Positions 18,970 through 27,786 are shown, numbered from the stretch's first letter. The stretch is DNA of 64,000 nucleotides from Sphingomonas sp. QA11 (GCF_028473665.1 NZ_CP098774.1:4893501-4957500), one strand, 5' to 3'. Notes: generated by a model not told the origin, from the letters alone. Numbers and translations are program-made.

Positions 18970-19107
18970 CCTCTCCCATCCTCTCATCGCATCAGAACGC
19001 TTGTGCGCTTCCCGCTTGCACGCCAGACTGCCGGGCGGGGCGGAGCTTGTCCAGCCCTTCGCGTTACCGGTATCACGCACAGGCGTGGACCGGGGGGAGG
19101 ATCGACG

Positions 19108-19857
19108 ATGAGATATCTGCTTCGCCTGCTGGCGATCCTGGCCGGTGCCATGACCCTGATGGGCGGCGCCGCCTGGGCGAAGGACGCGCCGCGCGTCCTG
19201 ATCTTTTCCTATTCGACCGGCTATCGCCACGCCTCGATCGAGCCGGGCGTCGTCGCGCTGCAGGCGCTGGGCAAGAAGATGGGCGTGACGATGGTCGCGA
19301 GCGCCGATCCGGCGGTGTTCAGCAATGAGGGGCTGAAGGACGTGGCGGCGATCATCCTGCTCAGCAACACGAGCAAGCATGACGATCCGACCTCGGAATG
19401 GCTGACCGGCACGCGGCGCGATGCGTTCCAGGCGTTCGTCCATCGCGGCGGCGGGGTCGTCGGCATTCATGCGGCGGCGGATTCGCACTATAGCTGGCCA
19501 TGGTACGGCAAGCTGTTCGGCGCCCGCTTCATCCGCCATCCCAGGGGAACGCCCGAAGGGGTGGTGACGCTGGCCGACCTGAAGCATCCGGCGAACAAGG
19601 GGCTGGCGCCGGTCAGCCGGCATGTCGACGAATGGTATTATTTCGACGATTACGATCCGCGGATGCATCTGCTTTCGACGGTCGATCCGGCGTCGATCGG
19701 CGAGCCTGACGCCAATCCCAATCCGGTGTCCTGGGTGCACGAGTTCGAGGGCGGCCGGGTATTCTACACCGCGATGGGACACACGGTGGAGGCGTATCAG
19801 GACCCATGGTTCCTGAGACAGGTGGAGAATGGGGTGAACTGGGTGCTGAAGCGGTAG
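19108..19857 (+). CDS. Secreted ThuA domain protein
   Basis: 249 aa from the ATG at 19108, preceded by GGGGGGAGGATCGACG. Signal peptide RYLLRLLAILAGAMTLMGGAAWA. The ThuA fold is seen in RVLIFSYSTGYRHASIEPGV, GGGVVGIHAAADSHYSWPWYGKLFGARF and PVSWVHEFEGGRVFYTAMGHT. ThuA proteins act in trehalose and 3-keto-sugar metabolism in rhizobia. It is divergent from the GMC/subunit-3 pair, with about 138 bases of shared upstream DNA, which fits a common role in oxidised glycoside use. Confidence 0.88.
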   Translation: MRYLLRLLAILAGAMTLMGGAAWAKDAPRVLIFSYSTGYRHASIEPGVVALQALGKKMGVTMVASADPAVFSNEGLKDVAAIILLSNTSKHDDPTSEWLTGTRRDAFQAFVHRGGGVVGIHAAADSHYSWPWYGKLFGARFIRHPRGTPEGVVTLADLKHPANKGLAPVSRHVDEWYYFDDYDPRMHLLSTVDPASIGEPDANPNPVSWVHEFEGGRVFYTAMGHTVEAYQDPWFLRQVENGVNWVLKR

Positions 19858-20259
19858 AGGACTGACGACGAGGCCCGGCGACAGCGCGGGCCGCTCTTTC
19901 TCCCCTCCCCGGAAGGGTGGGGCTGAGGGCGGCTGTCGCCGAGACACCTGGCGCTTTCCGACAGGATATGCCGGGCGGTGCCTTCCGGGCCGGCCAGGAC
20001 CATGTCGTCGCGTTTGCGGCTGACCCGCGATTTCTGCACTGCCAACCCGGATGCGATGTGATCTTGTTGATAAAAAACAAGAAAAATCAGCATCCGGGTT
20101 GGGCGAAAATCGCTTCCTTCCCAAAGCGCGGCGCGTTGATCCGGGCTTTTCGCGGAAATCCAGTCCGATCCGAATCGGACGCTATCCATCGCTGTCCTTG
20201 CCGTCGCGGAAGCGGGCAAGGACGTAGAATCGGCTCAGCTCAAAACCCCGATCGGGCGT
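19858..20259. other. Intergenic region with a 61-bp palindrome
   Basis: 402 bases between the ThuA gene and the transsulfuration enzyme, whose stops face each other. I see no gene with a ribosome site. It holds the inverted repeat at 20042-20102 in a local AT-richer patch. The rest is unremarkable. Confidence 0.55.
20042..20102. repeat. 61-bp element with 13-bp perfect inverted ends
   Basis: Ends CCAACCCGGATGC (20042-20054) and GCATCCGGGTTGG (20090-20102) are perfect inverted repeats. Inside, CTTGTT and AACAAG (20063-20068 and 20076-20081) form a second stem around an AT-rich loop. It may be a small dispersed palindrome or a transcription-end structure for one of the two convergent genes. 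Confidence 0.6.
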
Positions 20260-21588
20260 TCAGATCGCGTCCAGCGCCTGCTGGAAGTCAGCGATCAGAT
20301 CGTCGGCATCTTCAACACCGATCGAGATGCGCACCAGATTGTCGGTGATGCCCAGCGCCTTTTTGCGCGCATCGGGCACCGACAGATGAGTCATCGCCGC
20401 GGGATGACTGGCCAGCGTCTCGGTGCCGCCAAGACTGACCGCGAGCTTGGCGATCTTCAGCGCGTCGAGGAAGGCGAATGCTTCCTTCTCGCCGCCCTTC
20501 ACGATCAGCGAGAAGGTCGATCCGGCGCCGGTGCAGTGGCGGCGATAGATATCGGCCTGGCGCTCCATGCCCGGGGTGTCCTCAAGGAAGCCGAGATAGC
20601 CGACCCGCTCCACCTTGGGATGGCTGCGCAGGAATTCGCAGACCTTCACCGCATTCTCGCCCGCGCGGCTCATGCGCAGTTCGAGCGTCTCCAGGCTGCG
20701 CATCAGCATCCAGGCGGTGTGCGGGTCGCAGATCGTGCCGATCGTGTTGCGCATCAGCCGGATGGTGTTGATGTGCTCCTTCGATCCGAGCACGCCGCCC
20801 GCGACGAGATCGCTGTGCCCGCCGGCATATTTGGTCAGCGAATAGACGACGATATCGGCGCCATGCTCGAGCGGCTTGAGCCAGAGCGGGCCGAGGAAGG
20901 TGTTGTCGATCGCGATCGGCGGCTTCTCCGCCGCGTTCTTGAAGATCGCGTCGCGGCTGGCGGCGACCGCCTGGATGTCGACCAGCGCGTTGGTCGGGTT
21001 GGCCGGGCTTTCGAGATAGATCAGCGCGACCCGGCCGCTCGCCGCCTTGCCCAGCACCGCGTCGATCTCCTCGCGGGTCGCGCCCGCCGGGAAGTCGAGC
21101 CAGTGAACGCCGAACCGGCCGAGGATACGCGCGATCAGCGTCTCGGTCGCGGCATAGAGCGGGCCTGAATGGACGATCGTGTCGCCCGGCTTGACCATCG
21201 ACAGGAACAGGGTGGCGATCGCCGACATGCCCGAGGAGAAGGCGAGGGCATCCTCGGCATCTTCCCAGATGCCGAGCCGGTCCTCGAGGATCTCCTGGTT
21301 CGGCCCGTTGAAGCGCGAATAGACCAGGCCCTCGGCGCCGCCCGGGCGCTTGCCGGTCACGCCCTCGAAATGGCGCTTGCCCGCCGCGGCATTGGGGAAG
21401 ACGAAGGTCGAGGTCAGGAAGATCGGCGGCTTGAGCGACCCTTCCGACAGCATCGGATCATAGCCATGGCCCATCATCAGCGTCGAGGGCTTCAGCTTGC
21501 GGTCGCCGATCTTCTCGATCGGCGGCTTGGGCTTGGTGCGCGGCGCGACGCCCGTGAGATCGGCTTCGTCTTCGTTCTTGATCGCCAT
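20260..21588 (-). CDS. Cystathionine gamma-synthase family PLP enzyme
   Basis: 442 aa, slightly longer than the family norm because of a charged N-terminal extension of about 35 residues. The PLP lysine is in DIVVYSLTKYAGGHSDLVAGG (near 253). The cofactor-binding segments AFSSGMSAIATLFLSMVKPGDTIVHSGPLYAATETL and IYLESPANPTNALVDI are intact. It belongs to the Cys/Met metabolism group (cystathionine synthase or lyase, methionine gamma-lyase); the exact reaction cannot be fixed. The ATG at 21588 has AGGA upstream. No SAM riboswitch was recognised in its leader. Confidence 0.88.
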   Translation of the reverse strand: MAIKNEDEADLTGVAPRTKPKPPIEKIGDRKLKPSTLMMGHGYDPMLSEGSLKPPIFLTSTFVFPNAAAGKRHFEGVTGKRPGGAEGLVYSRFNGPNQEILEDRLGIWEDAEDALAFSSGMSAIATLFLSMVKPGDTIVHSGPLYAATETLIARILGRFGVHWLDFPAGATREEIDAVLGKAASGRVALIYLESPANPTNALVDIQAVAASRDAIFKNAAEKPPIAIDNTFLGPLWLKPLEHGADIVVYSLTKYAGGHSDLVAGGVLGSKEHINTIRLMRNTIGTICDPHTAWMLMRSLETLELRMSRAGENAVKVCEFLRSHPKVERVGYLGFLEDTPGMERQADIYRRHCTGAGSTFSLIVKGGEKEAFAFLDALKIAKLAVSLGGTETLASHPAAMTHLSVPDARKKALGITDNLVRISIGVEDADDLIADFQQALDAI

Positions 21589-22055
21589 GGATACGTCCTG
21601 GGAGAGAGAGAGGGTGCGCCGTCCTAGCGCGAGATAGTCACACTTGAAACCTTGTTGCGCGACGGCAAGGGCCGGGCGCCTGTAGTGCCGTCATTCCCGT
21701 AACGGATCGATACGGTGCGCGTTCCGCCACTGCCGGGAAGAATTCGCGCCGATTCAAGCGGCGGGGCCATCGCGGCATCATGGTGCCGGAGGAGGCGTTT
21801 TCGCACCCTCCCGCTGTTTCTCATCGTGATGAATATTGGCGGGCTTCTTGTGCGTTCACGCGGAAAGAAACCGGCGATTTTGCGTTTTCGGCGGGCATTT
21901 TTCCTCTGTTATGGCGTAACAGGGAAAATGGCGGCCAAGCCTTTGAAAGGCCAGCACGAATCCGGTGCGAGAATCCAACATAACAGCGGAAGAAAAACAA
22001 AGGTCGAAAAGCGATCGCTGCGTTGGACAAATGCCTCAGTCGGCCTGTGCCGCCG
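21589..22055. other. Intergenic region with the second 95-bp repeat
   Basis: 467 bases between the transsulfuration gene start and the pgeF stop. The right half holds repeat copy B and is relatively AT-rich; the left half should hold the promoter of the transsulfuration gene. A CT-rich tract (21599-21613 on the plus strand reads GA repeats) lies just upstream of that start. No gene is supported. Confidence 0.55.
21898..21992 (-). repeat. 95-bp dispersed palindromic repeat, copy B
   Basis: Read on the minus strand it begins with the same 21 bases as copy A (16454) and ends in a hairpin of TTTTCCCTGTTA and TAACAGAGGAAAA. Same length as copy A, opposite orientation, about 5.4 kb away. Confidence 0.75.
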
Positions 22056-22817
22056 TCAGCTGGCGATTCCGATGATCGAGATCTGCCGCCCGTATCCCGG
22101 CTCGCCGCGATGGGTGGCGCGCCGGAAGCTGAAGAAGCGATCCTCGTCGGCATAGGTGTCGAGGCCGAGCATCTCGATCCGCGCGAGCCCCGCTTTAGCA
22201 AGGCGGTGGGCGACATAGGCTTCCAGGTCGAACTGGTGATGGCCGGGCTTGCCGGGCGCGAAGAAGCGTTCGTTGGCGGGGTCGTCGGCGTCGAAGCGCC
22301 GGGCGAAGCCGTCGTCGACCTCATAGCTCGACCGGGCGATGCAGGGGCCGATCGCGGCGGCGATTCGATCGCGCCGGGCGCCCAGCTTCTCCATCGCGGC
22401 GATCGCCGAGTCGGTCACGCCGCCGATCGCGCCCTTCCATCCGGCATGCGCCGCGCCGACCACCCCGGCTTCGCGATCGGCGAACAGCACGGGGGCGCAG
22501 TCGGCGGTGAGGATGCCAAGGGCGAGGCCGGGCCGGTCAGTGACCAGCGCGTCGCCCGGCGGTCGGTCGTTGAACGCGGTGAGCGCCCTGACGACATCGG
22601 CCGAATGAGTCTGATAGAGGGTGAGGAGCCGTGTGCCAGGAAGCACTGCTTCGGTCGCGAGGCGGCGGTTCTCGGCGACAGCCCCGGCATCGTCGTCCGA
22701 TCCGATGCCGACATTGAGGCCGGCATAATTTCCGGTCGACACCCCGCCGCGCCGGCCGAGAAAGCCGTGCGGCACGCCATCGAGTGTCCTGGCCCGGATA
22801 ATGTCGACCTCGCTCAC
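22056..22817 (-). CDS. pgeF: Peptidoglycan editing factor / YfiH-type purine nucleoside phosphorylase
   Basis: 253 aa. The DUF152/YfiH family core is clear: HGFLGRRGGVSTGNYAGLNVG, TLYQTHSADVV with the metal-binding His, LGILTADCAPVLFAD with the conserved Cys, and GAAHAGWKGAIGGV. In E. coli the homologue removes misplaced serine from peptidoglycan precursors, and related enzymes act on purine nucleosides. Its ATG overlaps the stop of the upstream acetyltransferase (ATGA at 22817-22814), so it is the last gene of a coupled series. Confidence 0.93.
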   Translation of the reverse strand: MSEVDIIRARTLDGVPHGFLGRRGGVSTGNYAGLNVGIGSDDDAGAVAENRRLATEAVLPGTRLLTLYQTHSADVVRALTAFNDRPPGDALVTDRPGLALGILTADCAPVLFADREAGVVGAAHAGWKGAIGGVTDSAIAAMEKLGARRDRIAAAIGPCIARSSYEVDDGFARRFDADDPANERFFAPGKPGHHQFDLEAYVAHRLAKAGLARIEMLGLDTYADEDRFFSFRRATHRGEPGYGRQISIIGIAS

Positions 22818-23332
22818 AGCGTGCGCCGCCAGATACGGTCGTCATGGACCTGCGGACCGGTAACGAAATCGCAGCGCCCGACCTCGGTAAAGCCGTGCCG
22901 CGCATAGAATCGCTTGGCGCGCTGGTTGTGGTCGAACACCGCGAGGTAGAGTTCGGGCGCTCCACGCGACCGGGCCGTATCGATCAGCCATTCGGTCAGC
23001 GCATCGGCCACGCCCCGGCCCTTGCACGCCTCGACGACATAGAGCTGCCGCAGCTCCATCGCGTCCGGATGCGCCGTGTCGAAGGGGAGGGTCATCGCCG
23101 AGAGCTTGATAAAACCGGCCGGCGCTCCGTCGAGCCAGGCGGCGCGCCAGTCGATCGCGGGGTCGCCCAGATCGCGCTGCATCTGGCCGGCGGGGCCGTA
23201 AGCCTGATCCAGATAGATGGCGAGCGGTGCCGGGTCGATCACCCCGGTGAAGCTGTCGATAAAGGCCTGCCGCGCCATCGCCGACAGGGCGGGGGCGTCG
23301 GCTGGGCCGGGCGCGCGATAGGTAATGGTCAC
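22814..23332 (-). CDS. GNAT family N-acetyltransferase (second of tandem pair)
   Basis: 172 aa from a GTG start that overlaps the stop of the upstream paralogue (GTGA, 23332-23329). The acetyl-CoA site is in LRQLYVVEACKGRGVADALTEWLIDTARSRGAPELYLAVFDHNQRAKRFYARHGFTEVG, which carries the GNAT signature (V-x5-GRG-A) and the RAKRFYARHGF helix. The substrate is unknown. It aligns along its whole length with the gene at 23329-23838, so the two are a tandem duplication. Confidence 0.9.
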   Translation of the reverse strand: MTITYRAPGPADAPALSAMARQAFIDSFTGVIDPAPLAIYLDQAYGPAGQMQRDLGDPAIDWRAAWLDGAPAGFIKLSAMTLPFDTAHPDAMELRQLYVVEACKGRGVADALTEWLIDTARSRGAPELYLAVFDHNQRAKRFYARHGFTEVGRCDFVTGPQVHDDRIWRRTL

Positions 23333-23838
23333 AGCACCAGCCGCATGATTCGATCGTCGTCGATCGTCTCGCCCACCCGGAAGGCGTAGCGGCCGATCTC
23401 CTCGAACCCGTACCGCTCGTAGAAGCGCCGGGCGCGGTGGTTGTCGACATAGACGCTGAGGATCACCTCCTTCGCGCCATGCTCCCGCGAATGTTCGAGC
23501 GCCCAGTCCATCATCACCGGCGCGACGCCCTGGCCCTGCCAGGGGCCGAGGACATAGAATTGGTACAGCTCGATCGCGTCGGGCCGCCATTCGCCGGGGA
23601 AAGTGACGGGCCCCATCTTCACGAAGCCGATGACCTCGCCGTCGTCGAGCGCGAGGCGGACAGTGAAATCGGGGTCGGAAAGCTGCGAGGGCAGGCCGTT
23701 CGCGCCGAACGCCTCGTCGAGGAACGCGGCGAGATCCGACTGGCGATAGAGATTGCCGAACGTCTCGGTGAAGGACCGGCGGGCCATGGCGGCCAGCGCC
23801 GGGCCGTCGATCGTGCGGGCATCGCGATAGCTGATCAT
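23329..23838 (-). CDS. GNAT family N-acetyltransferase (first of tandem pair)
   Basis: 169 aa. GNAT core ELYQFYVLGPWQGQGVAPVMMDWALEHSREHGAKEVILSVYVDNHRARRFYERYGFEEIGRYAF, with the acetyl-CoA binding QGQGV loop. The ATG at 23838 overlaps the stop of the methyltransferase gene upstream. The two GNATs share the end DDDRIMRLVL / HDDRIWRRTL and the N-terminal ALAAMARRSFTETF / ALSAMARQAFIDSF. Confidence 0.9.
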   Translation of the reverse strand: MISYRDARTIDGPALAAMARRSFTETFGNLYRQSDLAAFLDEAFGANGLPSQLSDPDFTVRLALDDGEVIGFVKMGPVTFPGEWRPDAIELYQFYVLGPWQGQGVAPVMMDWALEHSREHGAKEVILSVYVDNHRARRFYERYGFEEIGRYAFRVGETIDDDRIMRLVL

Positions 23839-24920
23839 GAGAAGGCCGCCGGTACCGGCCAGCCGGGCGCGGTGAGCGCCAGCGCCTTGAACAGGCTCCC
23901 CATCGCGACCGTCAGCCGCTCGCGATCGGCGGCGATCGATTCGGCGCGGTCGGGTGCCGTCCGGGCGAGCGCGGCGGCGCGCGCGTCAATGCCGAGCGCG
24001 CTCAGCAGCGTGCCCTGGCCAATGGGGCCGAAGGCATGCACGCCCTCCGCCTGGGCGGCGGCGGCAAGCGTCGCGAAGTCTACATGGGCGGTCAGATCCT
24101 GCTCTCCCGGCAAGTCGAAGGGATTGGCGAAACGGTGGCCGCGCACCGCCTGGAGCGTGTCGCCGATCGCCGGCCCCTCATAGCCATAGTCGATCGCGAG
24201 TACAGCGCCGCCCTGCCGCGCGACGGCACCGGCCAGGGCGCGCATCACCGCGACGCTGGCCGGGGATGTCTCGATCACCGATCCCGGCGGCGCGCCGCGC
24301 AGCGCCTTGGGGATGATCTCGTCGGGCACCTGCCTGCCAGCGATCGGCAGGAACAGCAGGTCCTGGCAGGCGACGAAACGCTCATGCCAGACGTCGAGCG
24401 CGCGGACGAGCTGGCGGATCGGCAGCGCGTCGAAGAACTCGTTGGCGATCACGATGAGCGGCCGGTCGGCGGGCAGGGTGGAGACATCGTCATGCCAGGC
24501 GGCTCCCGGCACGCGCTCCGCCTGCGCGGCGCGGAGCGTCGGGCTGGTCTCGACGAAATGGACTGGCGGGGTCAGCCCCGTCCTGGCCATCGCGCGAAGG
24601 GCATCGCCGGCGAGCGTGCCGCGCCCGGGGCCGAGTTCGACCCAGGCGATGTCGGGACGTCCGGCGCGATCCCACAGGTCGGCGCACCACAGGCCGATCA
24701 GCTCGCCGAACATCTGGCTGATCTCGGGCGCGGTGGTGAAATCCCCCGCTGCCCCGAGCGGATCGCGCGTCGCGTAATAATGCGCGTTGGCGGCCGCCAT
24801 GAACTGGGCGATCGAAATCGGCCCCGCCAGCGTTATCGCGCGGGCGAGACGATCGGCGAGGCTGGGTTCAGATCCCCCCCCGCTTGCGGGAGGGGCCACA
24901 GGAGGGCTTGGAGGACTCAT
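23835..24920 (-). CDS. SAM-dependent methyltransferase, MidA/NDUFAF7 family
   Basis: 361 aa. The family pattern (COG1565) is clear: FMAAANAHYYATRDPLGAAGDFTTAPEISQMFGELIGLW, then the SAM motif WVELGPGRGTLAGDALRAM, VIANEFFDALPIRQLV, and GGAVLAIDYGYEGPAIGDTLQAVRGHRF. NDUFAF7 in mitochondria methylates an arginine of complex I; the bacterial substrate is not established. The annotated ATG at 24920 lacks a well-placed ribosome site, and the first 18 or so residues (PPSPPVAPPASGGGSEP) are encoded by a repeat, so the real start may be elsewhere. It lies 57 bases after lgt. Confidence 0.87.
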   Translation of the reverse strand: MSPPSPPVAPPASGGGSEPSLADRLARAITLAGPISIAQFMAAANAHYYATRDPLGAAGDFTTAPEISQMFGELIGLWCADLWDRAGRPDIAWVELGPGRGTLAGDALRAMARTGLTPPVHFVETSPTLRAAQAERVPGAAWHDDVSTLPADRPLIVIANEFFDALPIRQLVRALDVWHERFVACQDLLFLPIAGRQVPDEIIPKALRGAPPGSVIETSPASVAVMRALAGAVARQGGAVLAIDYGYEGPAIGDTLQAVRGHRFANPFDLPGEQDLTAHVDFATLAAAAQAEGVHAFGPIGQGTLLSALGIDARAAALARTAPDRAESIAADRERLTVAMGSLFKALALTAPGWPVPAAFS

Positions 24921-24970
24921 AATGCGTGGCGGGCATGCCCTCCCCCGCCCCCACCCGCAAGCGGGAGGGG
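24879..24970. repeat. Pair of 17-bp direct repeats, each a small hairpin, around the midA-like start
   Basis: CCCGC-TT-GCGGGAGGGG at 24879-24895 and CCCGC-AA-GCGGGAGGGG at 24954-24970. Each has a 5-bp stem; only the two central bases differ. The right copy overlaps the end of lgt (stop at 24978); the left one lies inside the called N-terminus of the methyltransferase. Confidence 0.6.
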
Positions 24971-24977
24971 AGGAAGA

Positions 24978-25856
24978 TCAGGCGACGCTCTCGCTCCCGG
25001 CGATCGGCTCGACGCGCTGGCGGCGCTTCTTCGATGTCGCGATCAGATAGAGGCCACCGGCGATCATCGGCAGGGTCAGCACCTGACCCATATGGATCGT
25101 CGTCGCGAAGAAGGTGCCGGCGAACTGCGAATCGGGCTCGCGGAAGAACTCCACCGTGAAGCGCGCGAGGCCGTAGAACAGCAGGAACAGGCCGACGAGC
25201 TTGCCCGGATCGTAGCGCGCCTTGGTGCGCCAGAAGGCGAACCACAGGATCGCGAACAGGACGATCCCCTCGAGCCCGGCCTCGTAGAGCTGGCTCGGAT
25301 GCCGTGCCGGATCCATGCCGCCGATCACGGTGCGCGGGAAGACGATCGCCCAGGCGACGTCGCTTGGCTTGCCCCACAGCTCGCCGTTCACGAAATTGGC
25401 GAGCCGGCCGAAGAACAGGCCGAAGGGCACGCAGCAGGCGAGATAATCGTGGATTCGCAGCCAGTCGAGCTTGTGGCGCCGGGCGAACAGGATGATGCCG
25501 AGCGAGGTGCCGATCATCCCGCCATGGAAGGACATCCCGCCGTCCCACAGCTTGAGGATCTGAAGCGGATTCAGGAACATGCCGGGCGCGTAGAAGAGCG
25601 CATAGCCGAGCCGCCCGCCCAGGATGATGCCGAGCGTCGCGTAGAAGACGAGATCGTCGGCATGCCGGCGCGCCATCGGGCTGCCGGGCTGCGCGATCAG
25701 CCTGAGCAGATACCACCAGCCGAGCAGGATGCCCGAGATATAGGCGAGCGAATACCATTTGATGTCGAAGAAGCCGAGCGACAGCGCCACCGGCTTGAGC
25801 CCGAGGCTGTCGAAATGGAGGTGGTTCTGCGCGCTGGCGAGCGTGGTCAGGATCAA
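24978..25856 (-). CDS. lgt: Prolipoprotein diacylglyceryl transferase
   Basis: 292 aa inner-membrane enzyme that transfers diacylglycerol to the lipobox cysteine of prolipoproteins. Several membrane helices are visible. The conserved [12 protein letters not shown] (about 109-120, with His111) and the Lgt signature [17 protein letters not shown] are both present. The first gene of a minus-strand run that continues with the midA-like gene, two GNATs and pgeF. It is divergent from the acyl-CoA synthetase. Confidence 0.97.
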   Translation of the reverse strand: MILTTLASAQNHLHFDSLGLKPVALSLGFFDIKWYSLAYISGILLGWWYLLRLIAQPGSPMARRHADDLVFYATLGIILGGRLGYALFYAPGMFLNPLQILKLWDGGMSFHGGMIGTSLGIILFARRHKLDWLRIHDYLACCVPFGLFFGRLANFVNGELWGKPSDVAWAIVFPRTVIGGMDPARHPSQLYEAGLEGIVLFAILWFAFWRTKARYDPGKLVGLFLLFYGLARFTVEFFREPDSQFAGTFFATTIHMGQVLTLPMIAGGLYLIATSKKRRQRVEPIAGSESVA

Positions 25857-25921
25857 GGCTTTTCCCCAAGGGTTCGCGTCTCCATAAAGGCGGGGAACGA
25901 CAAGACCAAGTGGAGAGAGCG

Positions 25922-27628
25922 ATGCGCACTGAGCTTGACCGGCGAATGGACGAAGGGCTGGCCGCTCTGACGGGGGAGGGCGCCCCGCTGGCGCTCGGCT
26001 CGATCGCCCTGAACGGGGTCGATTTGCCCCTGATCGCGACCGTGCCGCCGGCCCTGCCCTATTATTTCGCGCATTATTCGGCCGAGCATAAGGACAAGAT
26101 ATTCCTGGTCGCGGGCGAGGAGCGGCTGACCTTCGCCGAGGTGCATGCCGAGGCGGAGAAGGTCGCGCGAACGCTGGTCGGCGACGGGTTGCAGAAGGGC
26201 GACCGGGTCGGGATCGCGATGCGCAACTCGCCGTCGTGGATCACGCTCTATATGGGCATCACCATGGCGGGCGGGATCGCGACCCTGCTCAACGGCTGGT
26301 GGCAGACGGCGGAACTGGCCGAGGCGATCGCCGATGTCGGCTGCACGCTGGTGTTCGCCGATCCGCCGCGCGCGAAGCGTCTCGCGGCGATCGAGGGCGC
26401 GGCGGTGCCTGTGGTCGAGATCGACGACGGCCAGCCGCTCGCCCAGGCGATGTCGGTCGTCACGCATAGCTGGCCCAAGGTCGCGCTGCCCCCGCTGACG
26501 GGTGACGATCCTGCGACGATCCTGTTCACATCGGGATCGACCGGCCAGTCGAAGGGCGCGCTCAGCGATCACCGCGCGGTGCTGCAGGGCGTGTTCAACT
26601 ATCTGGCCCAGGCGCTGGTGATGCTCGGCATCGCGATGAAGGACGGCAATCCGCCCGAAGGCCAGCCGGCGACGCTGCTCAACGTGCCGCTGTTCCATGT
26701 GACGGCGGAGGTGCCGGTATTCCTTCAGAGCTTCGCCATGGGCCGCAAGCTGGTGCTGATGCCGAAATGGGATGCGGAGGAGGCGATGCGTCTGATCGAG
26801 GCGGAAGGGATCACCTATTTCGTCGGCGTGCCGCTGATGAGCTTCGAGATCCTGACTCATCCCAACCGGTCGAACTACAATCTCTCCACCGTCACCGATT
26901 TCGCCGCCGGGGGGGCGCCCCGCCCGGTCGAGCATGTCAGGCGGATCAAGGAGGAGATGGGCGGCGGCGCGCCGTTGCTCGGCTACGGCCTGACCGAGAC
27001 CAACGGCATCGGTTGCGGCAACTGGCGCGACAACTATCTCGCCAAGCCCAATTCGACCGGCCGCGCCTCTGCGCCGCTGGTCGACCTCGCCATCCTCGAT
27101 GCGATGGGGCGGCCGGTCGCCGCCGGCGCGCGGGGCGAAGTGGGGATCCGGTCGGTCGCGAACTTCAAGGAATATTGGAATCGGCCCGAGGCGACCGCCG
27201 CCGCCTTCACCGCCGACCGCTATTTCCTGACCGGCGATATCGGCTATCTCGACGAGGACGGCTATCTGTTCATCGTCGACCGCAAGAAGGACATCATCAT
27301 CCGCGGCGGCGAGAATATCTCGTGCCAGGAAGTCGAGGCGGCGATCTACCAGAATCCCGCCGTCGCCGAGGCAGCGGTGTTCGGCCTGCCGGACGAGCGC
27401 TTCGGCGAGGTGCCGGGGGCGGTTGTGAAGTATCGCGACGGCGAGGAACTGACGCCGGACCAGCTCTGCGCCTATCTCTATGCGCATATCGCCGCGTTCA
27501 AGGTGCCGCAGCGGATCTGGACGTCGGAGGAGCCGTTGCCCCGGCTCGGGACCGAGAAGATCGACAAGGTCGGGCTGCGCGCGAAATACCAGGCGATCGC
27601 CGCGGCCGAGGCGGTGGGGGCGGGCTGA
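25922..27628 (+). CDS. Class I adenylate-forming enzyme (acyl-CoA synthetase)
   Basis: 568 aa. The AMP-binding P-loop [19 protein letters not shown] lies near residue 200, GYGLTETNG near 355, and the hinge and C-terminal domain with [42 protein letters not shown] after 435. The catalytic lysine is expected in the last segment ([13 protein letters not shown]). It activates a carboxylic acid, probably fatty or aromatic, to its CoA thioester. The ATG at 25922 follows GGAGAGAG; the upstream GTG at 25910 is less likely. Confidence 0.92.
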   Translation: MRTELDRRMDEGLAALTGEGAPLALGSIALNGVDLPLIATVPPALPYYFAHYSAEHKDKIFLVAGEERLTFAEVHAEAEKVARTLVGDGLQKGDRVGIAMRNSPSWITLYMGITMAGGIATLLNGWWQTAELAEAIADVGCTLVFADPPRAKRLAAIEGAAVPVVEIDDGQPLAQAMSVVTHSWPKVALPPLTGDDPATILFTSGSTGQSKGALSDHRAVLQGVFNYLAQALVMLGIAMKDGNPPEGQPATLLNVPLFHVTAEVPVFLQSFAMGRKLVLMPKWDAEEAMRLIEAEGITYFVGVPLMSFEILTHPNRSNYNLSTVTDFAAGGAPRPVEHVRRIKEEMGGGAPLLGYGLTETNGIGCGNWRDNYLAKPNSTGRASAPLVDLAILDAMGRPVAAGARGEVGIRSVANFKEYWNRPEATAAAFTADRYFLTGDIGYLDEDGYLFIVDRKKDIIIRGGENISCQEVEAAIYQNPAVAEAAVFGLPDERFGEVPGAVVKYRDGEELTPDQLCAYLYAHIAAFKVPQRIWTSEEPLPRLGTEKIDKVGLRAKYQAIAAAEAVGAG

Positions 27629-27653
27629 GCCGACCCCGACCATTGGTCCAATA

Positions 27654-27786
27654 CCCGTTCGTGCTGAGTAGGGATCGAGTATCCGAAGGCGTATCGAGAG
27701 CCCGTATCGAAGCACCTTGAAGTACGGTGCGCCTGTCCTTCGATACGCCATTTCGACAAGCTCAATGGCTACTCAGGACGAACGGG
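27654..27786. repeat. 133-bp intergenic element with 18-bp inverted ends
   Basis: Left end CCCGTTCGTGCTGAGTAG (27654-27671) and right end CTACTCAGGACGAACGGG (27769-27786) are inverted repeats matching at 17 of 18 positions. The interior holds several TATCGA-type words and segments such as CCTTCGATACGCC and TTTCGACAAGCTCAATGG. The pattern is that of intergenic palindromic elements widespread in sphingomonad genomes. It fills most of the 215-base gap before the molybdenum hydroxylase gene. Confidence 0.75.

Noticed and set aside
18976-20124. Long upstream extension of the gluconate 2-dehydrogenase subunit 3 frame
   Set aside because: It would run antisense through the ThuA gene. The Tat leader and ribosome site fix the start near 18969.
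21599-21613. GA/CT repeat before the transsulfuration gene as a phase-variation tract
   Set aside because: Only about six dinucleotide units, imperfect, and outside the coding region; too short to argue for slippage.
21589-21740. SAM riboswitch before the transsulfuration gene
   Set aside because: I compared the leader by eye with the SAM-II core and found no matching pseudoknot words. A covariance search would settle it.
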